A stretch of DNA of 64,000 nucleotides from positions 991,765 through 1,055,764 of the forward strand of contig MU385712.1 in assembly GCA_022497155.1 (NCBI GenBank). Reading direction: 5' to 3'. Below, piece by piece: positions 21,407 to 33,202 of the stretch (position 1 is its first letter; every line of letters begins with the position of its first letter). The notes under the pieces were generated by a model. That model did no database searches. It saw nothing but the letters and a program-made list of their open reading frames with translations, and was not told the DNA's origin. The position numbers and the translations under genes were made by a program. Source of the stretch: Whalleya microplaca. Lineage: Eukaryota; Ascomycota; Sordariomycetes; Xylariales; Xylariaceae.

Positions 21407-22759
21407 AACTAATCATCCGGCTTGCTTCTAGGCAGCCGTTTGATGGCCTTGAATGTTCATAGAATCCGACCTCGGCGACAGTCAGCACTCAATAATAAAT
21501 CGTTGGCCGATCTCGTTGCTTCGGCACACAATAAAATTAAGTTCAAGGCAAAGAACAAGCTGAAAGTGAGACGTCTAAGGAATCGTGCATGTGATTATAT
21601 AATTAAGTCAGAAAGGTGATTATATGATGGAGTATCAAAAAGGCACACAGCTCTTCGCAACGGCGTGCGTAAGGCTAGCTACGTCACACGCTGTCGGATA
21701 CGTAATTCCTGGCACTCTAGAACCGTAATCTGCCCACAGTACCTAAAGCATATTTGGTATACCTAACCCAAGGGATAGGACGCGAAGGTAACTGTACAAT
21801 TCATGCCACAAGCACCGTTCATTGTATCGCGGTAGATGCGACATGGATAGTAGGTGTCGGAATCCGCTTTTTAAAGATATGACTAAAGACACGATCCGAG
21901 CATCTCGAACGCGCGTGAGTTCCGACGATGGGGTGGCTTAAGGGGGTACGTCGGCCCCGTTAGCCCCGAGACTATTACTTCCTCCACGAAAATACTAGCG
22001 TCCACAAATATGGCCATGGCGATGGTTTCATTTATAGTTTCGATGGCTATTTTGTTATAGGGGCTCTTGCGTTTTGAGATGGATTAGTACACACATATAT
22101 ACACGTATATGCTGAGATTTTAGGACGCTGCAAGCCTCCAAGGCATAATGGTTGGGGAGGAACGAAGTGACATGGACGTAATTCACCACCTCTTCAGGAA
22201 GCTGGAGGGTGGCCTCGTAACTGTATAATTCCACCAGGAACGACCATATTTCAACTAACACTAGTCCTAAGCTTCCTGGTGTTGGGTCACTTCCTTCCAA
22301 CTATATATATCCCCCCTTCCCTCATGTTTATTCCATTCCCTCTTCACGTTTATTCACTTCTCACTACACGTTCATTCCGAATATTCCACCATACGATGAC
22401 GCCACTCACTCCCTTCGAAATTCAAGTAATCTTGAAATGGCTTGAGCGAATACCAATGAATCCCCATCTCTTACCTCAAGATCTCTACCACTCCTCATCG
22501 TTCTTTCAAACCATGCACACTCGTGTCTGAACAGACAGTCGAGACCGGTCGACCCAACTCCCAGCCTATTTAAACCTCGTTTCTCCCGAGTTCCCATTCT
22601 CATTTCCATCAACCTTCATTACCATTCTCATCAACCTTCGTTACCACTTTCATCAACCTCAGCCTCTACCACCCATCTCATTGCTCATTGCTCATTGCTC
22701 ATCGCTCATTGCATCGACCTCCATCACTTTCGGATCCCCAACACGCATCCCGAACACGC
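21407..22759. other. Intergenic, no supported gene
   Basis: Only short frames without recognisable content are present. The right end has a CTCATTG unit repeated about five times (22677-22713) upstream of the next gene. Confidence 0.45.
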
Positions 22760-23545
22760 ATGCCCGCCCGTACACATACATACGATCCCGTCATGACGTT
22801 GGGCAAACATCAACGACGCCGTTCACCCCCTTCCTCCTTTCTCCCTTTTCCCTCCTCCTCCTCCTCCTCCCGCCGTCCAACGGCAGAAAAGGAGCAGCCG
22901 TTCATCTGCTGCGCGTTCCACATGCGGGACTGCAAATTCGACGGCGGCGCCGTCTGCCTCCGGCACAAGATCCGGCCGCGCACGAAGTGGCGCTCGATCT
23001 TCCTCGACCCCTGGGTCTCCGACTGCTGCTGCCAGAACCCGGACCACCGCTGCCGCCGCCCTATCCCCTCCCCACACCCGGCTCCGTCGTCGCCATCCTG
23101 GTCCCTGGCGCCGGCGTCCAGGTACCAGCCCGGGGGCCCGCGGCCCGCGGTGAGGACGCGCTGTCGGCACTGCGGCACGGATATCGCGGTCGCCGACCGC
23201 ACGCAAGTCATTGACAAATGCACGCGGTGTCGGGGTCTCGGGCCTGACGACTTGCCTACGCCGCGGCCGGTCTCCCGCCCGGTCCACCAAGTGACCAGCC
23301 GCAAGCGCGCGCGGGACTCGGACTCGGAGGACACGGTCTCGAACTCGGAGGCGGACGTGGACACCGGTGTGTACCGGGTCGCGGTCGCGAGCGTGGATGT
23401 GTTTGTGGATGAGGATAGGGGGTACGATGGGGATGAGGAGGGTGAAAGGGTGGATGAAGCGCCGCGCGCAAGAAAGAGGGCGAGGGTGCAGTCGCCTGGC
23501 TGCGTCGGACAGGGGGATGGGGATGGGGATGGGGGAGAGCGGTAG
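22760..23545 (+). CDS. Unknown Cys-rich, putative zinc-binding protein, 261 aa
   Basis: This is an uninterrupted frame from the ATG at 22760; the ATG at 22793 is an alternative start. Two cysteine-rich parts stand out. The first has CCAFHMRDCKF, then CLRHK, then DCCCQNPDHRC. The second has RCRHCGTDI and, 20 residues on, KCTRCRG, a CxxC-x(n)-CxxC zinc-ribbon-like pair. The C-terminal third is acidic with two basic KRAR clusters that could act as nuclear signals. A role in nucleic acid or protein binding is only inference. I do not recognise the family. GC-rich codon use is normal for the neighbourhood. Confidence 0.7.
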   Translation: MPARTHTYDPVMTLGKHQRRRSPPSSFLPFPSSSSSSRRPTAEKEQPFICCAFHMRDCKFDGGAVCLRHKIRPRTKWRSIFLDPWVSDCCCQNPDHRCRRPIPSPHPAPSSPSWSLAPASRYQPGGPRPAVRTRCRHCGTDIAVADRTQVIDKCTRCRGLGPDDLPTPRPVSRPVHQVTSRKRARDSDSEDTVSNSEADVDTGVYRVAVASVDVFVDEDRGYDGDEEGERVDEAPRARKRARVQSPGCVGQGDGDGDGGER

Positions 23546-24131
23546 GGCGAGAGGAAGCCAAATGGGAAGGTCGACGTGGAAGGGATCGATATCCAAGCGT
23601 GGGCACGGGCGACGGTGTGGAAGACGATACCCTTTAGGGTGCGGAACAGTACCGCCATGGACGCGTTCAGGGGGACGAGAGGTTGACAGCTTTAGCATCA
23701 CTGCAGGGATGGGGAACGGCATTCTTACCATCATCATCCCGAAGACCGACAAGGAGTGGACCGAGATTAGAGATGGCAAAACCAAGTAGGGAGCAATCCT
23801 CCGGGAGGATGGCCGTAGAGTAGGATTTGTTTGTTCATCGCCTGTCAAAACACCAACGCCCACGCGGCCAAGGTAGCACCAGGACTACACACAATAAACA
23901 GGCGGGGACTGTAGAACCGAAGGGAGGGCTGAGGTGTTTGAGTTCATAGGGGTTCTGATATCCTGTATATAATAATGCAGCACAGTCGTCTGAATAGCAA
24001 CTTTGCATTCGTATCTCCAGGCCCGCACCTCCCAGTGCCCAGTGAAAAACATCTGCATATGCATAGCACGTACGTACGTACTCACGCACGCACAAATATA
24101 AGCAACAGCAACAGGAACAAGCGTAGCACCC
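23546..24131. other. Shared 3' flank of two convergent genes
   Basis: No gene was recognised between the convergent stop codons at 23545 and 24132. Confidence 0.5.
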
Positions 24132-25313
24132 TCATCGCCTCTCCCCCTCCTTCTCATCCCACCACCTCCTCAAGCCCTGGACATCGCACCAGCCCAGCCC
24201 CGTCGGGTTCTCGAACCACCAGCGTCCCCCCCTAAGCTTCCCCCGATCGCTCTCATACTTCTTCAAACTACCCCCATCAAAGCGATGATTCTTGACGCCC
24301 AGGAGCAACACCGCGCTCCCGACCGCCGGCGCGAACGCCTCCGGGTCCAGGAACACCGTCAGCAGCACGTGCTTGTCGGTCGAGGGGTCGGCCAGCCGCG
24401 CCTGCCGCTGGCGATAGGGGGGTAGGCCCGAGGGCTCGACGGCCGACAGCGCTGAGATTATGCCCAGCACGTTCACGCTCCAGTTCTGCGCGTACGGCAG
24501 GTGCGGGATCGAGCGCAACTTTGTGAGCTTCAGGGGCTGCGTTGGGTCTGTGCTTGTCCAGGGGAGGTGCTGGCTGGAGTTGGGGCGCGTGGGGGTGCCG
24601 GGGCGTGAGGGCTGGGCTGTGGGATCGGTGAGGTGCTGAGCTGTTTTTGAGGTTGTGATCGGTATGGCTTCGGTGCTGTCGTTGGTAACAGTGACTTCCT
24701 CCAGCACCTTGGCATCTCCATTGCCGGATTCGGGGCCGGGATTTTTTGGTGGTGTGGCAGCCGCAGGTGGAGAGATCGCTCCAGCTTCAAACTCGGCATG
24801 TAAGACCTGGGTGTCGGTTTGCGCATTCTCAGCATTGGCCATATCGATGAGGGAGTTGTTCCAGCCGACCAACACGAGGTCCTCGACAACCAGATAGACC
24901 AGGAAATTTCCCTCATCCTGGCTATCGCCGTCCTTTTCCTTCCCCTTGCCTTGGGTACTAGACGAATTACTCATCCCATCGATTGCGATATCCTTGGATT
25001 CGACACGAAATCGTTCCAACTTGATGTAAGACCCGAAGGCGACCTCGCCCCTGTCGACGAAGCTATGCATTTCAGCTGATAGCAGCGCCTGGATACACAA
25101 GTCGCCATCTCCAAGCAGCAGTCTTACTACGCGCCATCGTTTCGACCTGGATGTATGGACGGTATCCACGCCCTCAACCAGAAACACGGAACCGGGCACA
25201 CAGTACCGCGTGCGCAGGATGTCGGCGATGAGGGGTGTAGGTTCGAAGGGCTCCGGCGCGATACACGTTATATCGGTCGCTTCAGGCGGGAGGTTGGGGG
25301 AAGAGGCGGACAT
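24132..25313 (-). CDS. Unknown fungal protein, 393 aa, possible OB-like fold
   Basis: This is a single-exon frame with an ATG at 25313. The N-terminal 160 residues alternate short beta-like stretches (PGSVFLVEGVDTV, KRWRVVRLLLGDGDLCIQAL, GSYIKLERFRV, FLVYLVVEDLVLVG), a rhythm like an OB fold of the RPA type. Residues about 170-270 are a Pro/Ser/Thr linker. The C-terminal 120 residues look well folded: YAQNWSVNVLGIISALSAVE, then VLLTVFLDPEAFAPAVGSAV, LLLGVKNHRFDGGSLKKYES and an aromatic end with GRWWFENPTGLGWCDV and LRRWW. A second OB-like barrel is possible. A nucleic-acid-binding role is inference from this pattern. No family name can be given. Confidence 0.8.
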   Translation of the reverse strand: MSASSPNLPPEATDITCIAPEPFEPTPLIADILRTRYCVPGSVFLVEGVDTVHTSRSKRWRVVRLLLGDGDLCIQALLSAEMHSFVDRGEVAFGSYIKLERFRVESKDIAIDGMSNSSSTQGKGKEKDGDSQDEGNFLVYLVVEDLVLVGWNNSLIDMANAENAQTDTQVLHAEFEAGAISPPAAATPPKNPGPESGNGDAKVLEEVTVTNDSTEAIPITTSKTAQHLTDPTAQPSRPGTPTRPNSSQHLPWTSTDPTQPLKLTKLRSIPHLPYAQNWSVNVLGIISALSAVEPSGLPPYRQRQARLADPSTDKHVLLTVFLDPEAFAPAVGSAVLLLGVKNHRFDGGSLKKYESDRGKLRGGRWWFENPTGLGWCDVQGLRRWWDEKEGERR

Positions 25314-25696
25314 GAATCTTGAATTGGTTCAATCATGGTTTACTTATTGGTACTACGATAACGAGAACTACAAAACCGGGTTGGGGCAGCAGGAATGTAA
25401 CGCGGTTGCGAATGTTGGTGGTGGTGACGGCGTTGGTGGGGCTGTTGGTGCAACCCACTTGGGACTGAAGTAGCTTCATTATAAGGGTATCAGCGGCTCA
25501 TGCAATATTTCAGTCGCGAGATGCAATACATGGTCCTTTTGCTTCTCTGTCAAGGGTAGAATCCACGTCTTGCATTGGTCCATGTCTTGACTACAAGTCA
25601 TTATCAACTTCTGTATTCGTGGAATTCATCGCGACTGTGGAGATACCATAGGGGAACTGGAATTGCATCCCTTCAGACATTAGATCCAACCCCTGA
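25314..25696. other. Intergenic, no gene seen
   Basis: This is the promoter side of the 393-aa gene and the 3' flank of the next minus-strand gene. It includes a GTTGGTGG-rich patch at about 25412-25450. Confidence 0.5.
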
Positions 25697-26485
25697 TCAC
25701 TCCTCCATGATAGAGTCCTCAGCATTTTCCTCCTCCTTCTGGTCATTACCATTGCATTCTCCTTGCTTCTCATCTGTGCTCTCGTTCGTGCCTGGGAGTG
25801 GTCTTCTTATCAGCACTTCATAATGCGCATCAATCATCTGTGCCAATGTCAAGGGCCCGAAAAGCGGCTTTCCATTGATAGTCAGAGACTATTGTTATAT
25901 CAGCACCAGGAACCGAGGGGGAGAAACGGAACTTTGTAGAATACTTACCCTTTCCCTTTCCTCCTGCTCTCGCTTCTTCTCTAGTCTCTGATATTCCATG
26001 CCCTCTGCTACCACTCTGGGGTCGAATAGAGCATTGGTCTCTTGCGTAGGCCTTTGCATCGGTATATCTCGCATGGGCGTCTCCGTCATAGGTGTCTCGC
26101 GCTTAACAGGTGAATCCTGTACATCGGAAGTATTTGACGTCTTCGTATTGGAAGATCCGCCATTGCGTCTGTTGTCAGTGGTGTTCTCCGCTCGATTGGG
26201 GCCCTTGAGACTGTTGATGTATCGTCGAAGGAGTTTTCGGCGCTCGGGATGGATCCTTGCGAAATCATCCGGCTCTTGACTTGAGGACCCGTTAGAAGAT
26301 GGAAAAGTAGGAGTTCTCTCAGCCGGTAATTGCTGTTCGGGGCCTGCTCGTGCAGAGGACTCAGATGCACGGTCAGAGCTCTGGGTTAGAGACGAAGAAG
26401 TAGCAGCTGCACGAGGTGCGAAAAGTGGCCTGCGCGGTCGCATGGCAAGGTCGCCATGTTGGTATTGGCCTCTTTCGGGACCCAT
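25697..26485 (-). CDS. Unknown protein, 242 aa, mostly disordered
   Basis: Exon 1 is 26485-25949 and exon 2 is 25888-25697, with a 60-bp intron (GTAAGT donor, TAG acceptor) and an in-frame product of 242 aa. Residues 1-75 are Ser/Pro/Arg-rich. A helical segment, ERRKLLRRYINSLKGPNR, follows at about 80-98. A Thr/Met-rich linker repeats the unit ETPM. An EKKREQEERER coiled-coil-like stretch then leads into the block SLTINGKPLFGPLTLAQMID, probably the conserved core. The end is acidic. I do not recognise the family. The basic helix and disorder would suit a scaffold or chromatin protein, but that is only inference. Confidence 0.72.
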
Positions 26486-26958
26486 GATGACTCTTAGTAA
26501 GTGACAAGAACAAGGATGGAAGAAAGATAACGGTGCTGCTCAATTTGCTACCAAGTCGAGGTGGCGAATGAAAGTTTGATCATGGCATGTTATTTCCCAG
26601 GCAACAAGGAAATCAATCCAGCACTGGACAGTTTCTTAGGCAAACCTGACAAATAATTTGGACTGTGAATTATCAGTGAATTTACGGCAGGATCAAAGCC
26701 GGAAAGATATAATTTGATAACACTGGCAGGGGATATCTTCCGTTCACTAGTACAATGTTCAACTTTGATGTCATACAGAATACCGACAGGCAGAAGCCTG
26801 AGGCTACTAGAAATCCTAGGCTGACTAGTCAGGACTTACGGACCTTCCTCGCTAGGCACTAAAGAACAGTGAATGTGATGGCTACTATAAATACTATGTA
26901 GCTGCATTCAAGTTATGCCATATGTGTATTCATTTAGAGCTGAGATATACTTGTACTT
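26486..26958. other. Intergenic, no gene seen
   Basis: This is the promoter of the 242-aa gene and the 3' flank of the GH3 gene, with nothing else recognised. Confidence 0.5.
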
Positions 26959-29900
26959 TCAGGTACAGCTCATCGTGATGTCCACTGATGTATTCGTGTC
27001 ACCGCCATGACTCAAAAGCGCGAACGTATAAGTCCCCTTCTCCAATTCCCATTCGTTCCTTCTGTTAAGGATGGTCAGATACCGGTCAACATCTAATTCC
27101 ATCACTAGGATGACCTCTTCGCCAACGTCTATGTCAACACGTTGGAATGCGACAAGTTGCCTGACAGGTTGGACAATGGAGGACACGCGTGCCAACAGGT
27201 ATACCTGTGCGACATAACTGCCCGCCATAGTACCGTTATTTCTCACAGCGACCGAAAACCTAATGGTGTCACCAGCCGTGAAGCTAGGAGCATCGAGGTT
27301 ACCTGCTGAGGCTTCGAATCCAGACACTTCGAAAGTCGTGTATGACATCCCATACCCAAACCAGTAAGCCGGTGATGATTCAATATCTAAAAAGTCCCTC
27401 ACATGTGCTGATGCCTTGTAGTTGTAATACACCGGAATCTGGCCAACATGCTTCGGAACAGTAACGGGCATCCGACCACCAGGGTTGACCGTTCCGAAGA
27501 TCACATCAGCAATAGTTTGGCCCCCAGATTGCCCAGGGAAAAATGCATCCAGCACCGCTGCGCTTTGGTTGTAGTAATCGATGCCAAACGGCCGCCCGCC
27601 CTGGAGGACAAGAACTACCGGCTTACCGAGCTTGTAGATCTCCCTAGCCAGCTCGTCCTGGCTTGGAGGCAAGCCTAGTGTACCCCGATCCCCGCCCTCT
27701 CCATCGCTGTTCCAAGCCGCTCCGACAGCCAGAATCACGACATCTGAAGAATTAGCAAGTTGCGTGGCTTGGTCGACGGCATCGCCGTTCCGGCTGACGA
27801 GGTTCCAAAAGAGGATCATCTGCGAGTTGAGGGATACCACGTTCTCGATCTTCTTGTATAAGTTGAAGGCCTGGTACTCGATGCGTATGCGATATATCTC
27901 GTTCTTTCTGAATGTGAAAGGCGCAGAACCCTCTGGAGGTAGAGTGCTGTTCGATTGGATGTAGTCATATTCCATAATATTACCCATTATGTTGCCGGTA
28001 TGAGAAAGGCCGTCTATTCCATGTGCTGTTATCAGCTCATTGTCGATGAAAAGCCTGACGGTGGTGTTCGCGCCCACTGCGACCCCTACACAGCCTTCTA
28101 CGTCAATATCGACCGGTGTTTTCAGATTGCCTTCCCATATGGCGCTGAAATTCGTAGAGGGCAGGCCTTCCGGTGGGTATAAGCCCCAATCTAGTGCAGG
28201 CGATTCTATCTTCCGTATCAGTGGTTGAGTGAAATTTGTATCGGCAAAGTACGTCGCCAGGAGACCACCGGACGTCCCATTCGCAGATAAGAGATACGGA
28301 GGGATGGCGTATTGGGCGTTATACTCCCAGGTATTCGCACCCCAACTAGAGACCACTTCAAACGCCCCAGCACTAGCATAGCTCAGAACCCCTTGTCGTA
28401 TCGTCCGTGCTGCGCCGGCGGGATATTGACCCCATTGACCGGAATAATCGCCGTAATTGAGCACATCTATAAAGGGACCAATAAGGGCTATCCTTCTAAT
28501 GCCTTGGGTTTGAGGTTTGAGCGGAAGCGTCGAGTTTTTGTTTTCGAGTAGCACTATACTCCGTTGAGCAGCTTCAAGAGCGAGGTTGCGGTGGTCTTCC
28601 GCGATCTTGAGAGGCTCGATATCCGACGGGATGTAGGGGTCTTCAAATAGGCCAAGATCCCACTTTACGCCTAAAACTCTTCGAACATGACTTCGTAATG
28701 TTTTCAATTCAACTGACTGATTTGCGATCAACTCCTTCGTTGCCTGGCGCCTTGTTAGCACCACAGCGGACCTCACGAGAACGGGTGATATGTCACGTTG
28801 AGATAGATCTCTAAGGGATAATCATAGAATTGTATCATCCCACCTGCATTGAACCATTGTTGTATTGCGTCTGCTGGTGAACCAGCAACCTTGTGAACTG
28901 TCTGTAGTTCAGCCATGCCTGTTGACTGTTTAGTATAGAGCAAAGTACTATATCTTCATATAGAGTTACTTACCAGTATCATCAGCTATAACAAACCCAT
29001 CGTATCCCCAGTCATCAAGTGCTTGATGGAGCATAGGGTGCATATGGGCTGGTATATCGTCGACTTCGTTATATGCCCTATGCTATCGTCAATATACACA
29101 GGATTACTTGGCGTAAGCTTCCCTACATCATGACTCCTCTCACCCCTCCGAGCTGAATGGCCGCCTTGAAAGGCATAAGAAGATCTTGCATGATCTGGCG
29201 ATTTCCATGGCCCATGAAAGGTGCAGCATTGTGTCCAGACTGCGGTGCCCCATGTGCAGCGAAATGCTAGGTAAGATGAAATAAGCAACATGTCCAGAGT
29301 AGAGCTATAATAAAACCCCATACCTTCATCACAGGGACCACAGCATCAGGCTCAGACCAAGAACTATTCTTAGACAACCCAGAAGAGTAGGCCACTCCCA
29401 TGTGGGAAGTCAAGACTTTATCCTCGCCCCAGGCCTCTAACTCTGATTAGCTAGAATTTGAGCTTTCCCAAAGTGCTGTCGACACACCTTGCATGCGACC
29501 CCATCTGGGATCTTGGCCGATATCTAGTACCGGAGACAAGCAAGCATGTATACCAATTGATCTGGCTTCTGTCCCAATAGCTCGCCCGACGCGATATACG
29601 AGATCAGTGTCGAAACTGGCAGATAGACCTAGACTCTGTGGGAACATGGATTGCTTGTAGGATCCAACGCCGTGAAGACATTCTCCCACGTGCATTAGTG
29701 GGATCCTTAACCTTGCTTTCTGTAGATTCAACTCTTGGACAGAATTGTAATGGGAAATGTTGAGCGGATACCTAGGTGTATGTGAACATTATGATAATGA
29801 GCATGCCAAGCAGTGCTCACCAGTCATGCATTAGACCTATAGGTGAATCCGGACTGAAACGCATGGTGTGATCTAGTTATTCGAACTTATTAGGTATAGG

Positions 29901-30245
29901 TATTAAGCTTAGGTAGATTCTCAGAGCTTGGATACGAACCGTAAAGCTCGTTATTTGCCTTTGCACCCACGACATCGCCGCCAAACATCAAGTGCAATTG
30001 GAGAACTAGAGTGTGCGTTAGTGGCATCCATCTGATTATATGTCCCACTTCATCTAACCAAGGTCCTCAATTGTCATATTCGAAACCAGTGCATCTAAGA
30101 ATGATGCCTTTTCTGAATCAATTACATCATGTAAACTCCTGCCTAGCGATTCTTGGTCAATTGAAGGTATAAAGGCGTTGGTGAAAAGGATAGGCGTTAA
30201 GGCCCCCAACCCAATCAAGGCTATGATGAGGGACATCGTCACCAC
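26959..30245 (-). CDS. Secreted GH3 beta-glucosidase with PA14 domain, 950 aa
   Basis: Nine exons join in frame: 30245-30059, 30005-29940, 29872-29821, 29771-29488, 29436-29324, 29266-29127, 29077-28974, 28918-28797 and 28743-26959. A signal peptide is visible (SLIIALIGLGALTPILF). The GH3 N-terminal barrel follows with GECLHGVG, SIGIHACLSPVLDIGQDPRW and KHFAAHGAPQSGHN. The nucleophile is expected at Asp313 in GFVIADDTGM. The linker RSHVRRVLGVKWDLGLFEDP leads to the C-terminal GH3 sandwich. A PA14 domain (residues about 512-665) is inserted in it, and a fibronectin III-like domain (about 845-935) ends the protein. Such enzymes cleave terminal beta-D-glucosyl residues from cellobiose, glucans or glycosides outside the cell. 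Several N-glycosylation sites are present. No lesion was found; apparent breaks are introns. Confidence 0.93.
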
Positions 30246-32042
30246 GGACTGTTAAGCGGATGTCGGGCTCAATGTCGTTTGTAAAAATTAAACGCTATCA
30301 TATGGCATTAAATATAAATATTTCTTGCTATCTTAACGCAGTAACGTTACATTTCTAAAGATTACGAAGTATATCAATCATGACCGAGGTGTTGATAGCG
30401 GGACAGCGGGGAAGGCATCTGTTTAGTATAATTGTGGAGTAGATATGGCTAGCAAGGTGGAGGGACTATACCGAATAACACGACCAAGTTAGAACCATTA
30501 TACAAAGTGTGTACCAATGTTTTTCACTATATAAGATGCCATGGTTCGGTATGTCCCCGGTCTCACTATATTAAACAGAGCTAGGGATATTGGCGGCATT
30601 CTCGCCTTGGGTAATGCACATGAATGCGGACTCTTTCGATCTAAAAGCCTACACCATGGATAATAGCAAATTGCAATCAGTGAGAAATTCCATACAATGC
30701 ATAACGTGGTGTGTGGCTTCCTCCCTCTTAGTTCTATGTTATTCAACAGCGGATTGCCCCTTTTCCCTCACTGCTGTAACAAACCTCGCTGGAATATCGG
30801 TATTGAGGTACATGACATACCCTCAATTCCTTGTATGTGTTGCTATGCTGCCCAGTAACCATATCCAGGTCAAACATTCAAAAGACCTTAGCAAGAAATA
30901 ATATGGTTTGCCACCATGCTGCCTGCCTGCTTGCACAGGCTCGAGGGCCTTGCTGAAGGATTGAAAGGCTTTGAGGTCGTCTCTGGAAAATTGCCGGTCG
31001 TAAAGTGCATGATATTCCGGCAGCCATCACTATGGCCTGAAGCGTAGCCGATCGCGAAAGTTGCTTGAGCTCCATGATAATGCAAAGGCAATAAATTGAC
31101 ATACAACCTATAGTGATCATAGTACAAAATAAGATAAAACGGGAGTGAGAAGAAGTCATTGAGATTGGAGACACACGAGAAATGGTGTTTATGGCTACCG
31201 CTTTAGGGATTATCTTCCTATCTACAGTGGTGCCAGGGCTGAAGCAAGTCGTGGACTGAAGCTGTACTAGGGAAAACACATAGGCCTCCCTTGGCAAAGA
31301 CGAAAAATACAGTAGTGAAACAGCTACACCTGAGGTGTTACTGCCGTATCTGCTGGAAGACTCTAGGATCTCCTTTTTTCATCCTCCTCCTCCTTTGGTG
31401 TACTGTAATAAGATTCTTTTCCTTTCTCCTTTTCCTGCATATCGTTGGTAATATATAGTACTGAGCTTCGCTGTAGCAACTCCCGCTACGCGCCCAGGCC
31501 CGTCATATTGATAAGACTAGGTATTAACATTAAAAACTATTATATAATGTATATGATTTTAATTATTAAAGTTTTCCGTTCTATTTGATTATGACGTAGT
31601 CTAATGCGGCGAAATTTTCCTGTGTTGTTTTGGCCCCCCCTTTCCCCTCTTTGCTCTTGGTGACTTATATCACACCGAAAAAAATTTCCCCTTACCAGTC
31701 TTTCACAATCTTTGGCACCTCTCATTAAGGTCACGTCGAAATTCAGCCCCCATGTTACTGGATGCCCGAAACACTTATATAAGCACTGCAGCTGAACATT
31801 CGCTGTCCTTCACAGTGTATGCACTATGTATGATTTAGCAAGTACATATTTTATTAAGCTTAGTAAGAACCAAGAGCATGAAATTCTAAATAAATATCGA
31901 GAAAACTGAATGTTCTCGCTGATAGCTCAATCTCGCTTCTGGGCTTCACATACACCTGATCCACCTTCACGTAGTCGAATGAACCTGACACTGTCAAATT
32001 TTCCATTACTTGTCTCGATACGAGAAATTACAACAATTCGCG
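30246..32042. other. Intergenic, no supported gene
   Basis: A 139-codon minus frame at 30878-31297 has a hydrophobic patch but no recognisable family. A TATA-like TTATATAAG at about 31774-31782 may belong to the next gene. Confidence 0.45.
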
Positions 32043-33202
32043 ATGACAGTCGCTGGAGACCTATTTCGGCTTGTAATTGCGGCTCTGATAATCAGCAGTA
32101 TAGCCGTTGGACTCCGCTGCTGGGTTAGAATCGAACTTCAGCGCCTTTTTGGGTACGATGATGCAGTCCTCTCCCTGTCGTTGGTATGTATCCCTGATCT
32201 ATAGAAGTCCCATTTCCTAATACCATAGTTAAGGTCGGATATATTATCTTTTCCGCATTCACCTTCGTTGCATTGCATTATGGATATGGTGTTGTGCCAG
32301 TTGAACCATGGCATGATTCGGACAAGGCTATACAAGTATGATGCCCCTCTCGTGATCCCTTTGCTCGAAAGGGAATACCTAACTTTGATTAGTTTTTTCT
32401 TGCAACCCAGCTTGCTTACGTGCTCACGTCTGCAGTGGTCAAAACCGGCGTAGCCCTTGTCCTCTTTCGAATCAACGTCCAAAGGCCAATCCGACATATC
32501 TTGATTGTCTCAATGACTGTGGTCTGGATTGTCGCACTCGTGTTATTCTTCCTTTTGGCGTTACAATGCCGCCCGACATGGCGTTATTGGAGCGTCGGCA
32601 AAGGGTCATGCGTAGACGACACAACCGTCAGGAATAGTGGCATTGCTCTCTCAGTGACGGACGTGACGTCCAACTGGCTTTATTCATTTCTCCCAATTGC
32701 AATGCTGTACAAAGTCCAGATGGGAGGCCGTATCAAAATTTCGGTCATTATCATACTTGGGATAGGCTTTGTGTAAGTGCTGACAACCGCCAGTTTCCTT
32801 ATGTCCTCTTAGCAGTTTCCTTACTTCCATTACAGGAGCAGCATTGCTACGATCGTCAGACTCAAGTACTTCTTGGAAATCTCTAGTGGTCATGAAACAG
32901 ATGTTCGCGAGCTTGAAACCTCTCTCATGGTGATTCTGTGGTGTCATGTTGAGATCGTTCTGGCGATCCTAGCAAGTTCGCTAGTAGCATTTCGGCCGCT
33001 TCTTAGGCATGCGAATGAAATTCGCGATCAGCGGCGCCAAAAAGGGCCCATAGACTATCAGAGAGCCTATGGCATGGAAAGACCATCCCGAGTTCGAGGA
33101 GACAGAAGCTTTGAAGGGGGCGAACCGATAGAAGCAAATGGATTTAGCAGCCAGGTGGCTATTATCAAAGATCACCCAGGGGTAGTCTTATCGGATGTGT
33201 AA
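32043..33202 (+). CDS. PTH11-like/rhodopsin-domain integral membrane protein, 323 aa
   Basis: Exons are 32043-32183, 32234-32335, 32411-32772 and 32836-33202, joined in frame. The protein has seven hydrophobic segments. The landmarks of the fungal rhodopsin domain family are present: GLRCWVRIELQRLFGYDDAV after helix 1, HYGYG, a VKTGVALVLFRI helix, the loop C-x(8)-GKGSC with the likely disulphide cysteines, VTDVTSNWLYSFLPIAML, and ETSLMVILWCHVEIVLAILA with SSLVAFRPLL at the end of the last helix. Members resemble the PTH11 surface receptors used in host or nutrient sensing, but most are orphans. There is no CFEM domain. The C-terminal tail of about 60 residues is hydrophilic and cytosolic. Confidence 0.88.

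Noticed and set aside
22823..23863. Long Arg/Pro/His-rich frames opposite the Cys-rich gene, and similar ones opposite flotillin, TRM6 and the 450-aa gene
   Set aside because: They are antisense or shifted shadows of GC-rich coding sequence.
26959..30245. GH3 gene first looked broken into several pieces
   Set aside because: All breaks are explained by eight short GT-AG introns that keep phase, giving a full 950-aa enzyme.
30878..31297. 139-codon minus-strand frame with a hydrophobic stretch
   Set aside because: It overlaps a frame on the other strand, lacks family motifs and has low-complexity composition typical of intergenic DNA.
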